A DNA stretch of 64,000 nt from the NCBI GenBank assembly GCA_035548125.1, contig DASZTV010000089.1:20187-84186 (forward strand). Direction: 5' to 3'. Below are positions 49,854 to 58,313 of this stretch, piece after piece; within the stretch, counting starts at the first letter, position 1; each line of letters starts with the position of its first letter. Below the pieces are notes generated by a model. The model worked only from the letters and a program-made list of their open reading frames with translations, made no database searches and was not told the DNA's origin. This DNA comes from DASZTV01 sp035548125. Its GTDB lineage: Bacteria > Actinomycetota > Actinomycetes > JAFAQI01. The position numbers and the translations under genes are program-made.

Positions 49854-50504
49854 CGACAACAACCAGTCGACGTCGATCTCCTTCAACGTCGTCACAACGA
49901 ACCGGCCCGGTCCTGGCTCGATCGGCGCGATCCACGGCACGGCGACCACGTTGCAGCCGGCAGCCTCCGCTGATCGCACGCCGCTCATCGCGTCCTCGAG
50001 GGCCACGGTCGCCGCCGGCCGGACGTCCAGCAGGTCACAGGCCGCGAGGTACGGCGCGGGATCGGGCTTGCCGGCTGCGACCTCGTCACCTGCGACGCTG
50101 AAGTCGAAGCGCTCCCGCCCGATCGTGTCCAGCGCCGCGTCGACCAGCACCCGGTAGGACGACGACACGAGTGCCGTGGCAGCACCTGCGGCGCGCACCG
50201 CGTCGACGAGCTCGATTGCGCCCGGCATGACGGGCAGCTGCTCGTGGTAGAGCTCCACCATGCGGTCGAGCAGGAACGTCATCGCCTGATCGGCCTCGGC
50301 GGCGCCGCCGGGAAGTCCGTACCACTCCAGAATCGTGCGGATGGCGGTGTCGAGCCGGGTGCCGATGATCGCGGTCTTCAGCTCGTCGCTCCAGGTGCCG
50401 CCGAGGTGTTCCGCGAGCTCGATCTCGCCGATCGTCCAGAGCGGTTCGGAGTCGACCAGCAACCCGTCCATGTCGAACAGGACGGCTTCGATGCGGTGGC
50501 TCAC
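49842..50504 (-). CDS. HAD-family phosphatase/mutase
   Basis: 220 residues from GTG 50504. The nucleophile motif VLFDMDGLLVDSE, the Thr/Ser motif ALVSSSYRVLV and GKPDPAPY and LEDAMSGVRSAEAA complete a HAD superfamily enzyme with the beta-phosphoglucomutase-like cap. Substrate unknown. It converges with the RecB-like gene, sharing 12 bases. Confidence 0.87.
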   Translation of the reverse strand: MSHRIEAVLFDMDGLLVDSEPLWTIGEIELAEHLGGTWSDELKTAIIGTRLDTAIRTILEWYGLPGGAAEADQAMTFLLDRMVELYHEQLPVMPGAIELVDAVRAAGAATALVSSSYRVLVDAALDTIGRERFDFSVAGDEVAAGKPDPAPYLAACDLLDVRPAATVALEDAMSGVRSAEAAGCNVVAVPWIAPIEPGPGRFVVTTLKEIDVDWLLSLGG

Positions 50505-50607
50505 GTCGACGCCGATCCTAGTGTTTTCGTGAAGTTTTACAGCGCCTCGGATACGGTTCTCGCAATCGCCAGGTACGTCGAAGGGGGCAGGCCGGAGTGA
50601 GCGCACG

Positions 50608-51072
50608 GTGAGCAGCTACAAGAAGATTCTGGTCGGCACCGACGGATCCGCGTCGTCCTATCGCGCGGTCAAGCGCGCGGCGGCGCTGGCAAGTGACACC
50701 GGCGGGACCCTGCTCATCGCCTCGGCCTACCAACCCCTGTCGGACCGCGATCGCACGCGCGCCAACCAGGAGCTCGGTGAGGCGGCGTACAAGGTGATGG
50801 GCGCCAACCCGGCCGAGGACGCGCTTCGCGAGGCGAAGGCGATCGCCACGAAGGCCGGCGTGAAGAAGATCGAGACCATCGCGGAGGCGGGCGACGCGGT
50901 CGATGTCCTCGTGGCGTTGATCGAGGGCCGCAAGGTCGATCTGTGCATCGTCGGCAATCGCGGGCTGAACAGCCTCGCCGGTCGCCTGCTGGGCTCGGTC
51001 CCGGCCAACATCAGCCACCGCGCGGCATGTGACGTGCTCATCATCCACACCACGGGCGGCGGTCGTTCCTAG
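50608..51072 (+). CDS. Universal stress protein family
   Basis: 154 residues, GTG start. ILVGTDGSASSYRAVKRAA at the start and the ATP-binding GNRGLNSLAGRLLGSVPANISHRA in parts near the end are typical UspA features. ATP-binding stress protein; specific role unknown. It is divergent from the HAD gene, 103 bases apart. Confidence 0.92.
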   Translation: MSSYKKILVGTDGSASSYRAVKRAAALASDTGGTLLIASAYQPLSDRDRTRANQELGEAAYKVMGANPAEDALREAKAIATKAGVKKIETIAEAGDAVDVLVALIEGRKVDLCIVGNRGLNSLAGRLLGSVPANISHRAACDVLIIHTTGGGRS

Positions 51073-51111
51073 GGCTGCGCGGTCACCGCGCGGCGGGCAT
51101 ACCCTGGCCGG

Positions 51112-51948
51112 GTGACGGTCTCTCGCGGCTCCGGTCGCAGGCGCGCGATGATCGCTGCGTTCGAGGGCTGGAACGATGCGGCAGATGCGGCCACGAACGC
51201 GATCGAGCACCTCGAACGCGAGTGGCAGGCGCGTCCGTTCGCCGCGATCGACCCCGAGGACTACTACGACTACCAGGTGAACCGCCCGACGGTTCGGCTG
51301 GTCGACGGTGTGACGCGGCGCATCGACTGGCCGACCACCCGCCTCGGTCTCGCAACCGTGGGCGACCGCGAGATCGTGCTGGTCAGAGGCCTCGAGCCGA
51401 ACATGCGCTGGCGTGCGTTCTGTGACGAGCTGACCAGCTTCGCCGACGAGCTCGAGGTCGACCAGGTGGTCTGCCTGGCCGCGCTGCTCGCCGACGTGCC
51501 GCACACTCGTCCCATCGATGTGAACGGCTCCGCATCGGACGAGGTCATCGCCCAGACGCTCGGGCTCACCAAGTCGCGCTACGAGGGGCCCACCGGCGTC
51601 GTCAGCGTCTTCCATCAGGCACTCGCCGAAACCGGGCGCAAGGTGGTCACGTACTGGGCGAGCGTGCCGCACTACTTCGCCCAGCCCCCGTGCCCGAAGG
51701 CCACGATGACGCTGCTGCACCGGGTGGAGGACGTCCTCGACATCTCGGTTCCGCTGGGTGAGCTTCCCGAGTCCACGCAGGCATGGGAGCGCGACGTCGA
51801 CGCGCTGGCGCGGGACGACGGCGAGATCGCGGACTACATCGCCTCGCTCGAGCTGCGCGAGGATCAGACCGCGCTGCCGGAGGCGTCTGGAGAAGCCATC
51901 GCTCGGGCTTTCGAGCGGTATCTCAGAAGGCACGACTCCGCGGACTGA
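51112..51948 (+). CDS. PAC2 family protein
   Basis: 278 residues. AAFEGWNDAADAATNAIEHL, FCDELTSFADELEVDQVVCL and VTYWASVPHYFAQPPCPKATM match the PAC2 fold, first known from proteasome assembly chaperones in eukaryotes. The actinobacterial members (Rv2125-like) have no settled role. It lies close to the proteasome locus, but linkage of function is inference. Confidence 0.82.
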   Translation: MTVSRGSGRRRAMIAAFEGWNDAADAATNAIEHLEREWQARPFAAIDPEDYYDYQVNRPTVRLVDGVTRRIDWPTTRLGLATVGDREIVLVRGLEPNMRWRAFCDELTSFADELEVDQVVCLAALLADVPHTRPIDVNGSASDEVIAQTLGLTKSRYEGPTGVVSVFHQALAETGRKVVTYWASVPHYFAQPPCPKATMTLLHRVEDVLDISVPLGELPESTQAWERDVDALARDDGEIADYIASLELREDQTALPEASGEAIARAFERYLRRHDSAD

Positions 51949-52050
51949 CGACCTCTCAGGGTCGGTGCGGCCCGCGATGAGTCCGCCGCAACGGGTCGCA
52001 CCCACGTTGTGGGTGCTCCTTTAGTGTTGCGGCGCACTCTTCCCGGGCCG

Positions 52051-53280
52051 CTACTCGATTCCTAGGAGGGCGTCTACTGCTGTTCTTGCCTTCTCTGGTG
52101 CCGTGGCGTCTTCGCCCTCGCTCCGGCACCAGGTGTCGACTGCTTTCAGGGATTCGGGGGTGTTGAGACCTTCGCGGAGGCTCGCTCTCAGCTCCGCAAC
52201 CAGGATCTCTGCGCTCGGCGCCGTCTCGCGGGCGAACGCTTCGCGCCACGCGGCCAGGCGGGTCGTTGCGCCGTCGATCTCGGCGTCATTCCACTCCCAC
52301 GCTGTCGCGTGATGGTGGTCCAGCAGGGCGAGGCGGATGGCCATGGGGTCGACGCCGGCCTCGCGGAGAGTGGAGACCAGCACCAGGTTCCCTTTCGACT
52401 TCGACATCTTCTCCCCGTCGTAGCCGACCATCGCCTGGTGCAGGTACACCCCCGCGAACCGCTCGCCGCCGTTGAGGACCGACGCCTGCGCGGCGCTCAT
52501 CTCGTGGTGCGGGAAGACCAGGTCCTCTCCCCCGCCCTGGATGTCGATCGTGTCGCCGAGATGACGCATTGCGATCGCCGCGCACTCGATGTGCCAGCCG
52601 GGTCGACCCGCGCCAAGGTCGGTCTCCCACGACGGCTCACCCGGCCGGACCGCTTGCCACAGCAGGCAGTCCAGCGGGTCCTTCTTCCCGGTGCGAGCCG
52701 GGTCACCGCCGCGCTCGCCGAAGATCGTCACCATCTCTGCCGGGGAGAGATGGCTGACCTCACCGAAGTCGGCTGATGACGAGACCGAGAAGTACAGGTC
52801 GCCGTCGACGTCGTACGCCGCGCCATCGTCGCGGAGCCGGCCCACGGCGGCCGCGATATCGGGGATCGCCTCCACGGCACCGACGTACTCGGCAGGTGCG
52901 AGGATCCGCAGCGCCGCCATGTCGGCGCGGAACAGATCGATCTCCCGGGACGCGAGCCCCGTCCACTCCTCACCAGTCGCCGCGGCCCGCTCCAGAAGCG
53001 GGTCGTCGACGTCCGTCACGTTCTGCACGTAGCGGACGCTGATACCCGCGTCCCGGCAGACCCGCTGCAGCTCGTCGAACAACAGATACGTCGCTGCATG
53101 CCCGAGGTGGGTCGCGTCGTAGGGCGTGATGCCGCAGACATAGAGGCTGATCTGGTTGCGGCCTTCACCGACCCGCTGCAGCGCCCCGCTCGCCGTGTCA
53201 CGGACCGAAACCGGGAGGTCACTCGCGTCGATGCCGACCGCGGTGAGGGTGGGCACCACCGGCGATTCCCAAGAGCGCAC
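52051..53280 (-). CDS. mshC: Cysteine--1-D-myo-inositol 2-amino-2-deoxy-glucopyranoside ligase MshC
   Basis: 409 residues of the class I aminoacyl-tRNA synthetase-like fold. The HIGH-like motif in DATHLGHAATYLLFDEL, KMSKS in GEKMSKSKGNLV and Cys/His in GWHIECAAIAMRHL bind ATP, cysteine and zinc. It joins cysteine to GlcN-Ins in mycothiol synthesis. MshC is preferred over CysS because of length and lack of an anticodon-binding domain. Confidence 0.94.
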   Translation of the reverse strand: MRSWESPVVPTLTAVGIDASDLPVSVRDTASGALQRVGEGRNQISLYVCGITPYDATHLGHAATYLLFDELQRVCRDAGISVRYVQNVTDVDDPLLERAAATGEEWTGLASREIDLFRADMAALRILAPAEYVGAVEAIPDIAAAVGRLRDDGAAYDVDGDLYFSVSSSADFGEVSHLSPAEMVTIFGERGGDPARTGKKDPLDCLLWQAVRPGEPSWETDLGAGRPGWHIECAAIAMRHLGDTIDIQGGGEDLVFPHHEMSAAQASVLNGGERFAGVYLHQAMVGYDGEKMSKSKGNLVLVSTLREAGVDPMAIRLALLDHHHATAWEWNDAEIDGATTRLAAWREAFARETAPSAEILVAELRASLREGLNTPESLKAVDTWCRSEGEDATAPEKARTAVDALLGIE

Positions 53281-53313
53281 GCTCGGAGCCTACGGGCAGC
53301 CGAGGGCGGATCG

Positions 53314-53952
53314 TCAGACGGCTGGTTCGGCTCTGCGCGTCACGACCACGACGACGGCGGCGATCAGCGCGACAGCAGTGACAGCCGCGCCGAGGTCGGC
53401 GTTCATACCGCCACCCGGCGCCACGAACCCGTGCCGCCCGAAGACCGTGAGGGACTCAACAGCCTGCTCGACGACCGCCACCGCCGCGATGACACCCGCC
53501 CACACCGGCCAGCCCTGGCGGCGCAGGCCAACGGCGGCGATCGGCGCGAGCATCGCGAGCGTGGCGCTGGTGAGGACCGGGCCCCAGTACAGCGCGAGGT
53601 CCAGCAGCACGCTGCTCCCCTGCCGCGAGGGCGACGGCGAGAACGCGAGAGCGCCCCACACCCAGCACTGGATGGCAGTCTCGACAACGAAGCCGACGGC
53701 TCCGGCGAAGAACACGTCGCGCAGGCCATCAGGAAGCTGCGATCGGATCGCCGCAGCCGAGCCGCAGAAGAACGGCAGTCCGATCACGAGCAGCCACACC
53801 GTCAGCCGAATGTGCGACGCGTGCGAGCCGAGCCAGGCGTTGACCGCTTGGGTCGAGGACCCGGCGTCCGGTGGCGTCCCCAGCACCGCAACCGCACCGA
53901 GATAGAGCCCCCCGAACACGACCGCGCAGACCACGACAACCGATCGAGACAT
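53314..53952 (-). CDS. Multi-pass membrane protein of unknown function
   Basis: 212 residues from ATG 53952; upstream residues are not hydrophobic. About six predicted membrane helices (residues 4-22, 48-66, 82-100, 120-138, 150-170, 190-208). No motif recognised. It is just upstream of mshC on the same strand and could be cotranscribed. Confidence 0.6.
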   Translation of the reverse strand: MSRSVVVVCAVVFGGLYLGAVAVLGTPPDAGSSTQAVNAWLGSHASHIRLTVWLLVIGLPFFCGSAAAIRSQLPDGLRDVFFAGAVGFVVETAIQCWVWGALAFSPSPSRQGSSVLLDLALYWGPVLTSATLAMLAPIAAVGLRRQGWPVWAGVIAAVAVVEQAVESLTVFGRHGFVAPGGGMNADLGAAVTAVALIAAVVVVVTRRAEPAV

Positions 53953-54038
53953 CCCCACTGCCCCTTCCGCTTCTCCCCCCGAAGGCAGGATCGCAGCGCG
54001 ACCGGGGCCGACCAAGCAGGATGAAGTGGGCGTGTCGA

Positions 54039-54086
54039 GCCGCCTAGAACGGCGGCAGCCTTCTTTGGGCCGCCTAGAACGGCGGC
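54039..54086. repeat. Duplicated 18-bp palindromic repeat at gene end
   Basis: GCCGCCTAGAACGGCGGC occurs at 54039-54056 and 54069-54086, 30 bases apart. Each copy is a 6-bp stem with a 6-base loop. The second carries the stop codon of the gene at 54074; the first would give the same ending. Probably a tandem duplication forming two hairpins. Confidence 0.7.
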
Positions 54087-54835
54087 CATGGCATCGGCGG
54101 CCAGTCGCCCCCCGGCTGCGGGTGTTTGCCGGTCGACAGCAGCCGCGCCACGCGCTTCTTCGTCGCCCGCACCTCGCTCACCGTGAGCAGCTCCTCGAGC
54201 TCCTCACCGAGCCGGTCGTCGAGATCGAGGCGGAGCCCGGTGAGGACGTCGACCGCCTCGTCCGTGAGCGGCTCGCCGCGCCACCCCCACAGCAGCGTCC
54301 GCAGCTTGTCCTCGACCGAGAAGCACACCCCGTGGTCCACGCCGTAGATGTGGCCGTCCGGGGTGGGGAGCAGGTGTCCCCCCTTACGGTCGGCGTTGTT
54401 GATCACGGCGTCGAACACCGACATCCGCCGCAGCTGCTCGAGCGGGCTTCGCACCAGTGCGGCCAGGTCGACGCTCTCGTCGATGTCGATCCAGAGCTGG
54501 CACATCCCCGGGCCGTACGGGCCGTCCCGCATCACCGTGGGCGGCACCAGGTCCCACCCGCTCGCCTCCGACACCAAGTACGCGGCCACCTCGCGCCCGG
54601 CCAGCGTGCCGTTCGGGAAGTCCCACAGGGGTCGCTCGCCGGCGATCGGCTTGTAGACGCACGCCGCAGCCACCGAGTCGAGCGTCACGCTGCAGTACAG
54701 GGTGGCGTTGGACGCGTCGACCAACCGCCCCTCGACCGACAGCTCCCCACTGCGTAGCAACCGCAGCACGTCCTCGGTCTCGAAAGCCCGGGCAGCAGCG
54801 ATACCTTCACCGGTCTCGCGGGTGTGATCGGTCAC
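54074..54835 (-). CDS. SCO1664-like kinase-fold family protein
   Basis: 253 residues. CVYKPIAGERPLWDFPNG, the catalytic-like VFDAVINNADRKGGHLL and GVDHGVCFSVEDKLRT resemble the HipA/PI3-kinase-like SCO1664 family. Conserved in actinobacteria next to DUF3090 and a histidine phosphatase (Rv2133c-Rv2135c order). Substrate unknown. It ends PMPWPPF just inside a duplicated repeat. Confidence 0.8.
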   Translation of the reverse strand: MTDHTRETGEGIAAARAFETEDVLRLLRSGELSVEGRLVDASNATLYCSVTLDSVAAACVYKPIAGERPLWDFPNGTLAGREVAAYLVSEASGWDLVPPTVMRDGPYGPGMCQLWIDIDESVDLAALVRSPLEQLRRMSVFDAVINNADRKGGHLLPTPDGHIYGVDHGVCFSVEDKLRTLLWGWRGEPLTDEAVDVLTGLRLDLDDRLGEELEELLTVSEVRATKKRVARLLSTGKHPQPGGDWPPMPWPPF

Positions 54836-54839
54836 CCGC

Positions 54840-55400
54840 TCAACCCGCGTGAAGATGGCCGTTCTGCCGCGGGCAGATGTGACCTTCCGGATCGAGGGGG
54901 TTGCCGCAGAGCGGGCACGGCGGGCGGCCGGCCGCGACCACCCGGAGCGCTCGCTTTGCGAAGGCCCGAGCGACGCCGGGTGAGATCTTCACCCGCAACA
55001 TGTCGGCGTTGGTCTCGGCATCTGCCGGCGCGGCGTCCTCGGCCTCCTCCACGACAGACTGCGCCTCGATGATCACCAGACCCTCGTCCTCATCCCAGGC
55101 AAGGGCGAGGGTGCCGACGCGGAACTCGTCCTCGATCGGCGCGTCGAGGGGTGCGACGTCCTCGAGCTGCGGTGGTGCGACGGCGGGCACCAGCGAGTCG
55201 CCGCCCTGCCGCCGACGGACCTCGTCGAGGAGCTCGTCGAGCCGCTCGGCGAGCGCCGAGACCTGCAACTTCTCGAGGACGACCGACACTGTTCGACCGC
55301 TACCCGTGGCCTGCAGGTAGAAGGTGCGTTGCCCAGGTTGACCGACCGTCCCCGCGACGAAGCGCTCGGGAGGGTCGAAGGCAAACTCACGTCCCGACAT
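54840..55400 (-). CDS. DUF3090 family protein
   Basis: 186 residues. FAFDPPERFVAGTVGQPGQRT at the start and the Cys-rich end CPLCGNPLDPEGHICPRQNGH (two Cys pairs) mark DUF3090. The tail may bind zinc. Function unknown. It lies 4 bases from the SCO1664-like gene; the two are probably coupled. Confidence 0.88.
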   Translation of the reverse strand: MSGREFAFDPPERFVAGTVGQPGQRTFYLQATGSGRTVSVVLEKLQVSALAERLDELLDEVRRRQGGDSLVPAVAPPQLEDVAPLDAPIEDEFRVGTLALAWDEDEGLVIIEAQSVVEEAEDAAPADAETNADMLRVKISPGVARAFAKRALRVVAAGRPPCPLCGNPLDPEGHICPRQNGHLHAG

Positions 55401-55419
55401 GGTGGCTCAACCCTAAGCG

Positions 55420-56109
55420 TTACGCCTGTGAGCCCGTGCCACCGCCGACGGCAGCATCGGAGCTACGCCGGTTACGGCCCTTGGGCTTGGGGATCAGCCC
55501 GGCCAAGTCGCCACCGATGTCGTTCATGCGCACGACAAAGGGGCGCAACTCCGTGTAGCTGACGATGGAGACCGAGGCGGGGTCCACCACGATCCGCTGG
55601 AACTCGTCGAGATGCGCTCCGAGCGCGTCCGCGAGGATCGCCTTGATGACGTCGCCGTGGCTCACCGCCACCCAGGTCGCGTCCGGGCCGAAGCGGGCGT
55701 TGTGATCCCGGACCGCTGCGACCGCGCGGGACTGCGTGTCCCGCAGCGACTCCCCTCCCGGGAAGGTCACAGCGCTCGGATGCGCTTGAACCACCTTCCA
55801 CAGCGGATCCTTCGCGAGCGTCTTCAGGGGCTGGCCCTGCCAATCGCCGTAGTGGCACTCGCCCAGCCGGTCGTCGGTGGTGACCTCGAGCCCGTCCCTC
55901 CCGCCGGCCAGCGCCGCGGCCGTCTCCTGGCAACGTTCCAGCGGGCTCGACACGATCCCCGCCAACGGCACCGCTGCCAGCCGTCTCGCCAGCGCCGCCA
56001 CCTGTTCCTTGCCCTTGTCCGCGAGATGGACGCCTGGGGTCCAGCCGGCGAGCGTCCCGCCGGTGTTCGCGTCGGTCAGGCCGTGACGTACGAGAAGGAC
56101 CGTTGTCAT
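55420..56109 (-). CDS. Histidine phosphatase family protein
   Basis: 229 residues. The phosphohistidine motif LLVRHGLTDANTGG, then SSPLERCQETAAAL and VSHGDVIKAIL. It is a phosphoglycerate mutase-like phosphatase; substrate unknown. The position next to DUF3090 is conserved in actinobacteria. Confidence 0.9.
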   Translation of the reverse strand: MTTVLLVRHGLTDANTGGTLAGWTPGVHLADKGKEQVAALARRLAAVPLAGIVSSPLERCQETAAALAGGRDGLEVTTDDRLGECHYGDWQGQPLKTLAKDPLWKVVQAHPSAVTFPGGESLRDTQSRAVAAVRDHNARFGPDATWVAVSHGDVIKAILADALGAHLDEFQRIVVDPASVSIVSYTELRPFVVRMNDIGGDLAGLIPKPKGRNRRSSDAAVGGGTGSQA

Positions 56110-56123
56110 CCGGTGAGATCAGC

Positions 56124-57173
56124 TCAGTCGCCGACGCCGGACTTGTCGAGGGCCTCGGCGACCGAGCGCAGCGTGGCGATGCGCTCCTCCTGCGTTCCGC
56201 CGTAGCTGCTCACGTTCACCGTTGTGACCCCGACTGCGGCAAGCGCCTGCATCCGCTCCGCGATGCGGTCGACCGGGCCGAGCAGCGCCGTACGGTCGAT
56301 GAAGTCCAGCGGTACCTCAGCCGCGGCTTCGGCGTACTTCTTGTCGAGGTACAGGTCCTGGATCAGGCCGGCTTCCTTCTCGTAGCCCATCCGGCAGGCG
56401 AGGCGGTTGTAGAAGTTCTGCTCCCGGGAGCCCATCCCACCGATGTAAAGAGCCGAGTAGCCGCGCACCGGGTCAGCGCACTGCTCCACCGAGTCGCCGA
56501 TGATGACCGGCATCGTCGGCATGATGTCGAACGGCGCATCGGAACGACCGGCCTTGTCCTTGCCCGCCTGGACCGAAGCGATGAGCTCCGGTGCGAACTC
56601 GTGGTCGAAGAAGATCGCCAGCCAGCCGTCGCACTTCTCCCCGGCGAGCTCGAGGTTCTTCGGTCCGATCGCCGCCAGGTAGATCGGCACGTGCTCGCGG
56701 ATCGGGTGAATGATCATCTTCAGGGCCTTGCCCGGACCGTCCGGCAGCGGCAGCACATAGTGATCGCCGTCGTACTTGACCCGTTCGCGGGCGAGCGCGA
56801 GCCGGACGATGTCGATGTACTCCCGAGTCCGGGCGAGCGGCTTCTCGAACCGCACGCCGTGCCAGCCCTCGGAGACCTGAGGGCCGGAGACGCCCAAGCC
56901 GAGCCTGAACCGGCCGCCGGAAAGCGTGTCGATCGTCGCCGCGGTCATGGCCGCCATCGCCGGCGAGCGCCCGGGGATCTGGAAGATTCCGCTGCCGAGC
57001 TCGATCTTGGTGGTCTTGGCGGCCAGCCACGCCAGTACGGTCGCGGCGTCGTTGCCGTAGGCCTCGGCGGTCCACACGCTCGTGAACCCGAGCCGCTCGG
57101 CCTCGAGCACGAGCGAGACGTTGTCGTCGTCGCTCGCCAGACCCCAGTAGCCCAGGTTCAGTCCAAGTCGCAT
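56124..57173 (-). CDS. LLM class F420-dependent oxidoreductase
   Basis: 349 residues from ATG 57173 (MRLGLNLGYWG); the frame extends upstream but without family similarity. VWTAEAYGNDAATVLAWLA, GIFQIPGRSPAMAAMTAAT and RFRLGLGVSGPQVSEGWHG are F420-dependent luciferase-fold features. It reduces or oxidises an unknown compound with coenzyme F420. Actinobacteria carry many paralogues. Confidence 0.88.
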   Translation of the reverse strand: MRLGLNLGYWGLASDDDNVSLVLEAERLGFTSVWTAEAYGNDAATVLAWLAAKTTKIELGSGIFQIPGRSPAMAAMTAATIDTLSGGRFRLGLGVSGPQVSEGWHGVRFEKPLARTREYIDIVRLALARERVKYDGDHYVLPLPDGPGKALKMIIHPIREHVPIYLAAIGPKNLELAGEKCDGWLAIFFDHEFAPELIASVQAGKDKAGRSDAPFDIMPTMPVIIGDSVEQCADPVRGYSALYIGGMGSREQNFYNRLACRMGYEKEAGLIQDLYLDKKYAEAAAEVPLDFIDRTALLGPVDRIAERMQALAAVGVTTVNVSSYGGTQEERIATLRSVAEALDKSGVGD

Positions 57174-57287
57174 TGGCGCAGCGTAGTGGTCCATCCGGTG
57201 CGTCGCGGGCTGCGGGGCTGGCGCCGCCGATAGCCTCCGGAATGACAGCGCCGGCGCAGCCGGCTCCACTTCTGGGTAGAGGGCGGG

Positions 57288-58280
57288 GTGGTGGACGTGA
57301 GGCAGCGCCGGCTCGGCGCCACCGGCCTCTACGTGTCCCACCTGGCCCTCGGCACGATGGGCTGGGGCCGTGACACCGACCAGGAGGACGCCGCCAACCA
57401 GCTGCGCACGTTCCTCGAGTCCGGCGGCAACCTGGTCGACACGGCCGACGTCTACGTGAACGGCGAGAGCGAGCGGATCCTCGGCAAGCTGCTGGCCACG
57501 AGCACGCGCCGCGACGAAGTGGTGCTCGCGACGAAGGCCGGGTCGCGACGCGGCGAAGAACGGGATCGCGACGCCTCGCGACGTCACCTGCTGGACGCCC
57601 TCGACGCCTCGCTGGAGCGGCTCGGCACCGATCACGTCGACCTGTGGCAGCTTCACCAGTGGGATCCCCGTACGCCGCTCGAGGAAACCCTCGCGGCGCT
57701 CGACGCGGCAGTCGCGAGCGGCCGCACCCGCTATGTCGGCATCAGCAACTACTCGGGTTGGCAGACCGCACGTGCCGCGACCTGGCAGCGGGCCTGGCCG
57801 GGGCGGGCACCGATCTGCTCGACCCAGGTCGAGTACTCCCTCGTCCAGCGGGGCGTCGAGCGCGAGGTGGTGCCGGCCGCGCTCAGTCTGGGAATCGGGC
57901 TGCTTCCCTGGTCACCGCTCGGGCGGGGTGTGCTGACCGGCAAGTACCAGAGCGGTACGCCGGCAGACTCTCGCGGCGCGTCGAAGGACTACGGACGCTT
58001 CATCCGCCCCTATCTCGACGAGCGGGCCTCGCGGATCGTGGGCGCCGTCCTCACCGCCGCCGACGGCCTGGGGGTTTCGCCTCTCGCCGTCTCGCTGGCT
58101 TGGGTGCGGGATCGGCCCGGCGTCGTGGCGCCGATCGTCGGCGCACGCACTGCGGCTCAGCTCAAGGCCTCCCTCGAAGCGGACGCGACTGTCCTGCCCG
58201 ACGAGATCCGCACCGCGCTCGACGATGTGTCCGAGCCGGACATGGGTTATCCCGAAGCGCCGCCACCGCTTGCTCGCTGA
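57288..58280 (+). CDS. Aldo/keto reductase
   Basis: 330 residues, TIM barrel. Catalytic Asp and Tyr in NLVDTADVYVNGESE, LQLHQWD-type HLWQ (DLWQLHQWDPRTPLEETL) and GISNYSGWQ. NADPH-dependent carbonyl reduction; resembles the Tas/YghZ group. GTG 57288 is the first start; 57297 is an alternative. It is divergent from the F420 gene across 114 bases. Confidence 0.9.
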   Translation: MVDVRQRRLGATGLYVSHLALGTMGWGRDTDQEDAANQLRTFLESGGNLVDTADVYVNGESERILGKLLATSTRRDEVVLATKAGSRRGEERDRDASRRHLLDALDASLERLGTDHVDLWQLHQWDPRTPLEETLAALDAAVASGRTRYVGISNYSGWQTARAATWQRAWPGRAPICSTQVEYSLVQRGVEREVVPAALSLGIGLLPWSPLGRGVLTGKYQSGTPADSRGASKDYGRFIRPYLDERASRIVGAVLTAADGLGVSPLAVSLAWVRDRPGVVAPIVGARTAAQLKASLEADATVLPDEIRTALDDVSEPDMGYPEAPPPLAR

Positions 58281-58313
58281 CCTGCTCGGCTGCGTCACAC
58301 TGTCTCCGCACTG

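Noticed and set aside
57174..57656. N-terminal extension of the F420 oxidoreductase frame
   Set aside because: It overlaps the aldo/keto reductase on the other strand and lacks family similarity; MRLGLNLGYWG at 57173 is a typical start.
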